The notes under the pieces: generated by a model
The model's input: only the letters and a program-made list of their open reading frames with translations
The model's database searches: none
Told to the model about the DNA's origin: nothing
Shown here: positions 7,289 through 12,357 of the stretch, piece by piece
Numbering within the stretch: position 1 is the first letter of the stretch
Layout: every line of letters begins with the position of its first letter
Position numbers and translations under genes: made by a program
From: CAZDYP01 sp964509505
GTDB taxonomy: Bacteria; Chloroflexota; Anaerolineae; JACRMK01
NCBI GenBank assembly: GCA_964509505.1
Contig: CAZDYP010000143.1
Span: 1 to 15,213, forward strand
Length of the DNA: 15,213 nucleotides
Direction: 5' to 3'

Positions 7289-7482
7289 CGTTTACCTCCC
7301 GCCCTCATTTTACCCCGCCGCGTGGGAATGGGCAAGCATAGGAAAAAATTTTCCAAAAAGCTTGCTTTTCAGCAATAAGTGTGATAGACGGTCGCTGGTA
7401 TTAAATCTCAGCCGAAATTTTCATCACCGTTCCACACCAAGTTTCACACAATGCAACGGGCGCGCGGCAGACACGAAGTTGA
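7289..7482. promoter_or_regulatory. Non-coding leader region of the toxin-antitoxin operon with a symmetric dyad
   Basis: No credible open frame. At 7332-7365 an interrupted dyad is seen: GCAAGC, then GGAAAA-AA-TTTTCC at 7341-7354, then GCTTGC. A second short palindrome (AAAAGC-TT-GCTTTT, 7356-7369) overlaps its right arm. These lie 45-80 nt upstream of the antitoxin start, where autoregulated toxin-antitoxin operons usually carry their operator. No convincing -35/-10 pair could be fixed on the minus strand. Function is inferred from position only. Confidence 0.35.
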
Positions 7483-7522
7483 AGCCAGCCAAAGCCAATC
7501 CAAAGGGGTTGGCTTTTTTGTT
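7483..7522 (+). repeat. 40-nt direct repeat, copy 1, containing a terminator-like hairpin
   Basis: Positions 7483-7522 match 7765-7804 at 38 of 40 positions. Within it AGCCAATCC (7493-7501) pairs with GGGTTGGCT (7506-7514) with one T.G wobble, followed by TTTTTT, which is an intrinsic terminator shape. It has no + strand gene directly upstream, so it may end an unannotated RNA. Confidence 0.7.
7493..7519 (+). terminator. Terminator-like hairpin inside direct repeat copy 1
   Basis: A nine-pair stem with a 4-nt loop and a T-run. No upstream + strand gene is known, so its use in vivo is uncertain. Confidence 0.45.
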
Positions 7523-7552
7523 CTGTCTGTGCAGCTTTTCACAAGTTCGACA

Positions 7553-7725
7553 TAACAGTTCAGGCACGAAATAGCGGATTCAGAATGCTCTGAAACACAA
7601 CAGGCCGTAGGATACTTCATTGAACAAGCGCTGTCTCACTGCTAAAGTGAATGGTATGCACACAACCCATCGTGGTGTGTGATGGCAAATGCCTGCATGT
7701 TGTTATCAGGTAGCCTGAACTGTTA
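7553..7725. repeat. 173-bp non-coding unit with 13-bp perfect inverted ends
   Basis: TAACAGTTCAGGC at 7553-7565 is exactly inverted at 7713-7725. Between them are smaller hairpins, among them CACACAACC / GGTGTGTG around 7658-7681 and TCACT / AGTGA around 7637-7651. The motif AGTTCGAC appears just outside the left end and just outside the right end in the same orientation. The unit lies between the two copies of the 40-nt direct repeat. Candidates are a miniature inverted-repeat element or a folded RNA; no protein is encoded. Confidence 0.5.
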
Positions 7726-7764
7726 CAGTTCGACGCAATAATACGGCGCGGCAAACCAACGTCG

Positions 7765-7804
7765 AGCCAGCCAAAGCCAATCCAAGGGGGTTGACTTTTT
7801 TGTT
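7765..7804 (+). repeat. 40-nt direct repeat, copy 2, just upstream of the LysM gene
   Basis: Same block as 7483-7522 with two substitutions. The second substitution puts a C-A mismatch into the hairpin stem, so this copy is a weaker terminator. It ends 55 nt before the LysM start, and could act as an attenuator for a transcript entering from upstream or simply end it. Confidence 0.65.
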
Positions 7805-7859
7805 TAGGCAACGCGAAGCATTTTTTATTCGCGTGAACTTCTATGCTCAGGAGGTTGAT

Positions 7860-8363
7860 ATGCGACGACGGGCAATCATAGCCGTGTGCTGCGCGTTCGC
7901 GCTGCTCGCACTCGGCGCGGGGTCAGCGTTCGCCGATGAACCTGAATCCCCCGAGCCATACATCAAGTATGTTCGTTATGTAGTAAGGCACGGCGATACG
8001 CTGAGCAAAATCGCGCGCGCGTATCATACGACCGTGTATGCCATTGCGAGCGCCAATGGCATCTCGTGGCGCGTGGACTGGATCTACCCCGGTGAAATTT
8101 TGGTTGTGCCGGTGTATGGGTATTATCCTCCGCCCGGTCGTAAGCATCCTTCTTCGCCGCCATGGTACGCGCCTCGCCCTCTGCCCCCACGATATGGGCG
8201 CTGTGGCTATGGTTACTCATGTTACATCGTGCGACGTGGCGATACATTGCTGAACATCGCGCGTCGCTATGGGGTAGATGTGTGGGCATTGGCGCGCGCC
8301 AATGGCATTTATAACTTGAACCGCATCTACGCAGGTATGCCGTTGACTATTCCACGCCGATAG
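7860..8363 (+). CDS. Secreted protein with two LysM domains
   Basis: 167 residues from ATG 7860, chosen because AGGAGG (7849-7854) precedes it by 5 nt; the longer frame from 7791 would read through the T-run of the hairpin. A classical signal peptide covers residues 1-26 (basic start, hydrophobic core, A-F-A cleavage). LysM 1 lies at about 40-84 (Y-V-V-R-H-G-D-T-L-S-K-I-A ... I-Y-P-G-E-I-L-V-V-P) and LysM 2 at about 122-165 (Y-I-V-R-R-G-D-T-L-L-N-I-A ... I-Y-A-G-M-P-L-T-I-P). They are joined by a Pro/Tyr/Gly-rich linker with Cys115 and Cys121. LysM binds N-acetylglucosamine polymers, so the protein should sit on peptidoglycan or a glycan coat. No catalytic domain is present. Confidence 0.92.
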   Translation: MRRRAIIAVCCAFALLALGAGSAFADEPESPEPYIKYVRYVVRHGDTLSKIARAYHTTVYAIASANGISWRVDWIYPGEILVVPVYGYYPPPGRKHPSSPPWYAPRPLPPRYGRCGYGYSCYIVRRGDTLLNIARRYGVDVWALARANGIYNLNRIYAGMPLTIPRR

Positions 8364-8382
8364 AGTTTTTCTCTTAATGATG

Positions 8383-8398
8383 TGTGAAACAGATCACG
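8383..8398. promoter_or_regulatory. CRP/FNR-type palindrome
   Basis: TGTGA-N6-TCACG matches the classic CRP-family consensus TGTGA-N6-TCACA at nine of ten fixed positions. It lies 20 nt after the LysM stop and at the start of the structured non-coding stretch. CRP-family sites often regulate transcription in bacteria, but no promoter could be fixed beside this one, and its left half is also one arm of a longer stem, so it may be chance. Confidence 0.3.
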
Positions 8399-8620
8399 AG
8401 GCTTCTTGACTACCCTTGAGGTCTTGGTCACACATCTACGACAGGAGCACTGATAGATACGCTCTCGTAAAACGAGTGTCTGACACATCAGTTGTTTAGA
8501 GTGTCAGCATGCTAGACGCCTGAGACTAGGGACATTGAAGGGTGAAGTGGCTCTTGAAGCTACAACAGCCTATGGTCTTTAGCCTTCGGGTAATCAAAAA
8601 TGGGGGATGACAGGCGGAGT

Positions 8621-8648
8621 GGCCGTTGATGATTCAACGGCCTTTTTT
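8621..8648 (+). terminator. Intrinsic terminator before the surface-protein module
   Basis: A perfect 9-bp stem (GGCCGTTGA / TCAACGGCC) with loop TGAT is followed by TTTTTTGTTTT. It is 258 nt after the LysM stop, which is far for that gene and supports a separate transcript or a long 3' region. Confidence 0.85.
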
Positions 8649-8753
8649 GTTTTCAGCTCGCCCCTCTACGAAGAGTGTCATCAGAGAAAGGAGGGCGTCT
8701 CATTACATCAAACCTTTACTGCGGTTTCCGATTGCACGTAAGGAATGGCTCGC

Positions 8754-8799
8754 GCGGAATGGACACATCCCGCGCCTAACGGCGGATGTGTCCATCCGC
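8754..8799. promoter_or_regulatory. Long palindrome upstream of the TasA-like gene promoter
   Basis: ATGGACACATCC (8759-8770) is exactly inverted at 8784-8795, and with one bulged A the stem extends by GCGG / CCGC to about 16 pairs. No T-run follows, so it is not a simple terminator. It ends about 40 nt upstream of the TATAAT at 8838 and is itself inside a weaker inverted repeat (CGGTTTCC around 8722 and GGAAACCG around 8829). A regulator binding site or a remnant palindromic repeat are both possible. Confidence 0.45.
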
Positions 8800-8837
8800 C
8801 TTGAGCAAATTTCCCTGTACCTCCATTAGGAAACCGA

Positions 8838-8843
8838 TATAAT
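8838..8843 (+). promoter_or_regulatory. Putative -10 element (TATAAT) of the surface-protein module
   Basis: A perfect TATAAT lies 69 nt upstream of the TasA-like ATG. The -35 position at 17 nt spacing reads CTGTAC, a poor match, so activation by a regulator would be expected if this promoter is used. Confidence 0.5.
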
Positions 8844-8912
8844 CTGTGCGTTGAATCGTCAACGCCTCGAGCGCCATACTCGGCTCCAATCTTATCTACA
8901 CAGGAGAGATAC

Positions 8913-9476
8913 ATGCTTCGCAAAACACTCGCACTACTGCTCGTCGCTGGACTGCTGGTTGGATTTACCAACCTCACCGTTGGCGCAGCTTTTTGGCAGA
9001 TCACAAAACCTGTTCCGGGCAACAACTTCGCCACAGGCTCACTCGACATTACGACGAATCCTGCTTCGGCGTTGTTCAACGCAGGCAATCTCTTGCCCGG
9101 CGACAAAGTAACTGCGCCCCTAGAGCTCGTCAACAGCAGCAAGTTTCCCGTGATCTACGCAATGACCACCAACGCGACAAATCCCGATGGCAAACGCTTG
9201 CGCGACTTTCTGCATCTGACCATTAAAATTGGGGTGAAAGATTGCAGCAATAAAGGCTTCGATGCCAGCGGCAAGGTGCTGCATCAAGGTCCTTTAGGTG
9301 ACGCCCATTTTGGTGATGGCAACCCCTCTTTCAATAGAGGCGATCGCATTCTAGCAGCGGGAGCGAAAACAACTCTTTGCTTCAGAGTTGATCTACCCGT
9401 CAATGCAGAAAACTCCATCCAAAACGCCACGACGACCGCTGAGTTTGTCTTCCATATTGAACAAGCAGATCCATAG
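8913..9476 (+). CDS. TasA/camelysin-like secreted fibre or matrix protein
   Basis: 187 residues from ATG 8913, with AGGAGA at 8902-8907 and 5 nt spacing. Residues 1-25 are a signal peptide (basic start, L-A-L-L-L-V-A-G-L-L-V-G core, G-A-A). The mature start region holds N-N-F-A-T-G-S-L-D-I, and further on come A-L-F-N-A-G-N-L-L-P-G-D-K-V and a beta-rich body with Cys111 and Cys156. The pattern [NS]-x-F-x-x-G-x-L-D followed by F-x-x-x-N-L-x-P-G-D is the hallmark of TasA, CalY and camelysin-type proteins, whose signal peptides are cut by SipW. The next gene encodes such a peptidase, so this protein is probably its substrate. In Bacillus TasA builds biofilm fibres; the same role here is inference. 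It lacks any metalloprotease motif. Confidence 0.75.
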   Translation: MLRKTLALLLVAGLLVGFTNLTVGAAFWQITKPVPGNNFATGSLDITTNPASALFNAGNLLPGDKVTAPLELVNSSKFPVIYAMTTNATNPDGKRLRDFLHLTIKIGVKDCSNKGFDASGKVLHQGPLGDAHFGDGNPSFNRGDRILAAGAKTTLCFRVDLPVNAENSIQNATTTAEFVFHIEQADP

Positions 9477-9482
9477 ATTTAC

Positions 9483-9501
9483 CTCCTCATGATTTGAGGA
9501 G
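9483..9501 (+). promoter_or_regulatory. Hairpin covering the Shine-Dalgarno-like site between TasA-like and signal peptidase genes
   Basis: CTCCTCA (9483-9489) pairs with TGAGGAG (9495-9501), loop TGATT. The right arm holds the only strong GAGGAG in this gap, so the fold would hide it. No T-run follows. An ATG at 9506, 4 nt after the site, opens a 26-codon frame ending in TGA at 9584-9586 inside the signal peptidase gene, which might be a leader peptide. This could keep peptidase synthesis below substrate synthesis. Confidence 0.4.
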
Positions 9502-9518
9502 TGGGATGGCGCACGATC

Positions 9519-10343
9519 ATGAGCTGGTCGCGCCGTCCCAACCCGTCCCAACGGTTGACACGCATGGAAAACAAATGGCTAAATGAGGCGGTGGCCGCCA
9601 TCCGTCGTCGTGAGCTTGATAGGGCGCGTCGCTTGCTCGAGGCGTATGTAGATCGCCACCCCACAGATGAGCGAGGCTGGCTCTGGGTAAGCCGCACGGC
9701 GGAACACCCCTTGGAAAAAAAGCACTTTCTGTTGCGTGCGCTCGCCCTCAACCCAACCAATCGTCTGGTACTAAACGAGTGGGCTACGTTCGCTTCCAAA
9801 GAAACAGCGTATCCCCTCAGCACCCGCTGGCGGCGGTTAGAACGGCTCATCACTACGCTCATCTTAGGAGTGGCAGCAGTGCTGGGCATCGCGATGGCAA
9901 GTGTGATGGCGCCCAAGTTGCTAGGCTATCAGACGGTGATCTTGTTGAGCGGCAGCATGGAGCCCGCATTCTCCGTTGGCGATGTCGTGATCGCCGAGTC
10001 AGTGCCTTCGGACACTCTGCACCTCGGCGATGTGATTGTCTTCGCCATGACACCAGACGCCGAATTGCCCACCGTCCATCGCATTGTGAATATCCGCGAG
10101 CAAGAGGGCAAGCGCTATTACACGACGCGCGGCGATGCGAACCTCACGGATGATACGGTTGAAACCTCCTTGCCCTCGAAAGGTTGGCGCGTTACGAAGC
10201 GCATTCCCTTCATGGGCTACGTGATGCTTTATGCCGCTAAGCCCGCCGGCATGAGCTTGTTGATTGGAATACCGCTCATCGGCTTGCTTAGTCTTCAGAT
10301 CGTCGAGTGGCTGAAACGGCGTCAGCGCATTCAAGGAATCTGA
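9519..10343 (+). CDS. SipW-type signal peptidase I with an N-terminal TPR-like domain
   Basis: About 274 residues. Start is uncertain: GTG 9501, ATG 9519 and ATG 9564 are in frame and none has a well-placed ribosome site. Numbered from 9519, residues 17-84 form a helical, tetratricopeptide-like domain (A-I-R-R-R-E-L-D-R-A-R-R-L-L-E-A-Y ... W-L-W-V-S ... A-L-A-L-N-P-T-N). A membrane helix at about 110-131 precedes the catalytic domain: S-G-S-M-E-P with Ser146, V-H-R-I-V with His187, R-G-D-A-N with Asp206. His in place of the bacterial general-base Lys marks the S26B (ER/archaeal/SipW) type. A second helix lies at about 242-262. It should cut signal peptides of the two flanking secreted proteins outside the membrane. 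It lies 42 nt after the TasA-like gene and ends 3 nt before the next gene, a clear operon. Confidence 0.88.
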   Translation: MSWSRRPNPSQRLTRMENKWLNEAVAAIRRRELDRARRLLEAYVDRHPTDERGWLWVSRTAEHPLEKKHFLLRALALNPTNRLVLNEWATFASKETAYPLSTRWRRLERLITTLILGVAAVLGIAMASVMAPKLLGYQTVILLSGSMEPAFSVGDVVIAESVPSDTLHLGDVIVFAMTPDAELPTVHRIVNIREQEGKRYYTTRGDANLTDDTVETSLPSKGWRVTKRIPFMGYVMLYAAKPAGMSLLIGIPLIGLLSLQIVEWLKRRQRIQGI

Positions 10344-10346
10344 GCG

Positions 10347-10901
10347 ATGGCTAACCGCAAACCCACCCTCACCTTCTGGGCTTTGATCGTGCTGCTGTGT
10401 CTGACGCTGACGATTATCGCCATCAGGTTCATCACGCAAGCAGTCGCTCTTTTTATGTCTCAACAGGTTGTCAGCGCCAATACCTTCACGACCAACGCAC
10501 TCATTGCGCCTACTCAGCTGACAGCCAGCGCGGTGGGGCGTGACGTTCAACTCGGTTGGAAGGCGAGTGGAAATAGTGACGGCTATGTGGTATTGGGTGG
10601 AGCCAACGGCAACAGCAATGATTGCGTGACTGCAACACTCAGCGTTATCTCCACCACCCACAATCTCAATTATGTTGACAACTCGCGGCATACGCCCCAA
10701 GGCACTTGGTTCTGCTATCAAACGCAAACCAGGTTGCGAAGCTGGCAGAGCCTGAGTAACAATCCAAGAGTCGCGGTGCAACTTGGTTTTGTGGCGACTT
10801 CCATACGATTGATCAATGACGGCAATCATTCTGGTTGCAACGGTAGTGACCGCAACGGTTTGGACAAGCAGCGTATTTGGATTGCGGCGACCAGATCGTG
10901 A
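10347..10901 (+). CDS. Secreted fibronectin-like protein of the SipW module, N-terminal part (frameshifted)
   Basis: 184 residues from ATG 10347, with 3 nt between the peptidase stop and this ATG, so translation is coupled. A basic start and long hydrophobic stretch (about 8-38) are followed by V-S-A-N-T-F-T-T-N-A-L, resembling the short motif after SipW-type signal peptides, then a fibronectin III-like strand pattern: A-P-T-Q-L-T-A-S-A ... V-Q-L-G-W-K-A-S-G-N-S-D-G-Y-V-V-L, and G-T-W-F-C-Y-Q. After R-V-A-V-Q-L-G-F-V-A-T-S-I-R-L-I-N-D-G-N the sequence changes character and ends A-A-T-R-S at a TGA. The same domain clearly continues in the -1 frame from about 10875, so the stop is most likely the result of a one-base indel between 10850 and 10898. 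Confidence 0.75.
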   Translation: MANRKPTLTFWALIVLLCLTLTIIAIRFITQAVALFMSQQVVSANTFTTNALIAPTQLTASAVGRDVQLGWKASGNSDGYVVLGGANGNSNDCVTATLSVISTTHNLNYVDNSRHTPQGTWFCYQTQTRLRSWQSLSNNPRVAVQLGFVATSIRLINDGNHSGCNGSDRNGLDKQRIWIAATRS

Positions 10902-11791
10902 TGACGTTCAACCAACCCGTTGACCCTGCGACGGGACCGACGCGCGACCATACGGTGTGTATTGGTGACGACCATACGATTTTGCTGGGCAGTACGACGA
11001 CCAGCGGCGCATGTTCGTTGAACGAACCACTCAATCTTGGCAAGCTGACCGGCGGCGTCAGTAGCCACAAGAACGTGCGCTTTGCGGCAACTTATGCGTG
11101 GGGCAACCATACCCAAACCTTGTTCGTTACGCTTGGCGCGCGACTCGCGGGCAATCAATATCCTTCACTTTCGGCAGATGTGTGGACATTTACACCGACG
11201 ACTCTATCGAGCAAGCTGCTCTCAGCCATTGGGAGGTTTCACATTTGCGACAACAATAGTGGCGGCGGCAACTGCTTGCCCAGTGTGCGTTCGACTACAC
11301 CCTATAAACCCGCGACGCCTACGCCGACTTCATCGGCAACCCCCAGCGCGACTCGCGGCCCTTCCACGCCGACTTCGTCTCCAACCTCTAGTTCGACTCC
11401 CACTTTAACACCGACGCTCCCCTCACCCTCTGCGCCGACAGCAACCATAACGGCGACACGATCTTCTGCTACCACTCCCGTTCCGCCTACCTCGACCACA
11501 ACACCTGCTCATACGGCAACACCATCGCTGACGCCGACCACACTCGCCAGTCCATCGGCCACGCCGACGCCATCGCCAACACCTACCGTGACGATGAAGC
11601 CATCACCCTCTGCCACTTCTGCTTCGTCCGCAACCACTGCGACGCCAACATTTACCTCAATCCCACCGCAAACAACACCGACGCCGACTGCAACACGGAC
11701 GCCATCGCCCACTGCCGCGCCATCGCCAACGCCTACGCGTACGGCGAGGCCGTCGCCGCTTGTAACACCAACTTCCACGCTGACACATTAA
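10850..11791 (+). CDS. Continuation of the fibronectin-like protein: beta domain and Pro/Thr-rich region (shifted frame)
   Basis: The frame is open from 10850, after a TGA at 10847-10849; a TTG at 10877 is the first possible start, but no ribosome site precedes it. It reads D-C-G-D-Q-I-V-M-T-F-N-Q-P-V-D-P-A-T-G-P, a beta-rich domain of about 110 residues with T-L-F-V-T-L-G-A-R-L-A-G and F-H-I-C-D-N-N-S-G-G-G-N-C-L-P, and then about 165 residues of Pro/Thr/Ser repeats. Such a tail usually acts as an extended, glycosylated stalk outside the cell. Codon use matches the N-terminal part. It should be read as the middle of one polypeptide that begins at 10347. Confidence 0.7.
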   Translation, partial: PQRFGQAAYLDCGDQIVMTFNQPVDPATGPTRDHTVCIGDDHTILLGSTTTSGACSLNEPLNLGKLTGGVSSHKNVRFAATYAWGNHTQTLFVTLGARLAGNQYPSLSADVWTFTPTTLSSKLLSAIGRFHICDNNSGGGNCLPSVRSTTPYKPATPTPTSSATPSATRGPSTPTSSPTSSSTPTLTPTLPSPSAPTATITATRSSATTPVPPTSTTTPAHTATPSLTPTTLASPSATPTPSPTPTVTMKPSPSATSASSATTATPTFTSIPPQTTPTPTATRTPSPTAAPSPTPTRTARPSPLVTPTSTLTH

Positions 11792-11909
11792 GCAGCAAGC
11801 GCGAGTATTCACTCTCCTACAAGGCTACGTCGAGTTGACCGATCAAGCAGGCGAGCTGCTGGGCTCTTGCTTGATTGGCTTCGACGCAATGAAGTTCACG
11901 CCTCGTTAA
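11784..11909 (+). pseudogene. C-terminal remnant of the fibronectin-like protein in the original frame
   Basis: The frame of the N-terminal part is open again from 11784 to TAA 11907-11909. It reads V-F-T-L-L-Q-G-Y-V-E-L-T-D-Q and then G-E-L-L-G-S-C-L-I-G-F-D-A-M-K-F-T-P-R, which looks like a folded beta domain end with codon use like its neighbours. It has no start codon with a ribosome site. A +1 change between 11784 and 11791 would join it to the Pro/Thr-rich region. The call rests on amino-acid character only. Confidence 0.5.
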
Positions 11910-11948
11910 AGCGGTGAGCGATAAAAAATTCACCATGCTCAAAAACAA

Positions 11949-11996
11949 AGCCACCCGTTTTCACGACGTCGTCGTGAAAACGGGTGGCTGTTTTTT
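11949..11996. terminator. Bidirectional intrinsic terminator between convergent genes
   Basis: A perfect 19-bp stem (11949-11967 with 11971-11989) around a 3-nt loop is followed by TTTTTT on + and preceded by an A-rich tract (AAAAACAAA), which gives a U-rich tail on the minus strand. It serves the surface-protein module on + and the antitoxin remnant on -. Confidence 0.9.
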
Positions 11997-12016
11997 GTGG
12001 TAGAACACCTATCGCT

Positions 12017-12301
12017 TTATGGTTCAAGCAAACGCACAAAACCTGCTTGGTCAAAATGTTGGTCAGTGGTCAAGGCATAAGCCCGCGTTAAATCTTTATC
12101 AATTTGTTCATTGTTGGCGCTATCCGCCGAACCTGTGTGGATGGCTCCAAAATGGCGCCGCAATTTCAAGTCGCGTTTGACCAACCGTCGTCGCAACGAC
12201 CTCACAAGCCAATCTTCAGGCGTTTGACCCCTGCGTTTAGCCAATCTGACCAAAGAGGTATAAACATCATCAGGCAAAACCAAGTGTAATTCGTGACTCA
12301 T
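12017..12301 (-). CDS. VapB-type antitoxin fused to the C-terminal end of a PIN-domain toxin
   Basis: 94 residues from ATG 12301, chosen over the adjacent ATG 12304 because GGAGG lies 5 nt upstream. Residues 1-45 resemble a ribbon-helix-helix type antitoxin (H-L-V-L-P-D-D-V-Y-T-S-L-V-R-L-A-K-R-R-G-Q-T-P-E-D-W-L). Then L-R-R-H-F-G-A-I-H-T-G and A-N-N-E-Q-I-D-K-D-L-T-R match the tail of plant/cyanobacterial-style antitoxins paired with PIN toxins, which normally end here. The last 18 residues, A-L-T-T-D-Q-H-F-D-Q-A-G-F-V-R-L-L, look instead like the end of a PIN domain (T-x-D-x-x-F-x-x-A-G-F). The simplest reading is an in-frame deletion that removed most of the toxin gene and left an orphan antitoxin with a toxin tail. 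No full PIN domain is present. Confidence 0.75.
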   Translation of the reverse strand: MSHELHLVLPDDVYTSLVRLAKRRGQTPEDWLVRSLRRRLVKRDLKLRRHFGAIHTGSADSANNEQIDKDLTRAYALTTDQHFDQAGFVRLLEP

Positions 12302-12357
12302 CATCTCCTCCCTTCACCCAGCATTATCGGTTAGAGCCCAAGACATGTCAAAAGAAG

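Larger units (their letters stand above)
8379..8648 (+). ncRNA. Candidate structured non-coding RNA or long leader ending in a terminator
   Basis: No credible gene is visible between the LysM stop and the terminator. Several stems can be drawn by eye: GATGTGTGA (8379-8387) with TCACACATC (8428-8436), CTGACAC (8480-8486) with GTGTCAG (8501-8507), CTCGT-AAA-ACGAG near 8463-8475, and GTGGCT with AGCTAC near 8549-8566. The stretch ends in a strong intrinsic terminator. This could be an independent small RNA, the 3' region of the LysM message, or several unrelated palindromes. I do not recognise a known riboswitch or RNA family. Confidence 0.35.

Noticed and set aside
7441..7804. Integron cassette with attC sites
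   Set aside because: Inverted and direct repeats are present, but no RYYYAAC / GTTRRRY core pairs with the expected spacing and no integrase or cassette gene were found.
8379..8648. Known riboswitch (c-di-GMP, c-di-AMP or cobalamin)
   Set aside because: None of the conserved cores I know for these classes is visible, so only an unassigned structured region is reported.
10850..10901. Programmed -1 frameshift site
   Set aside because: No X-XXY-YYZ heptamer followed by a stem or pseudoknot could be found in the overlap, so an indel is more likely.
10813..10923. Third-frame hydrophobic stretch (I-I-L-V-A-T-V-V-T-A-T-V) as a separate small membrane protein
   Set aside because: No ribosome site before its ATG and it overlaps the fibronectin-like coding frames; probably chance.
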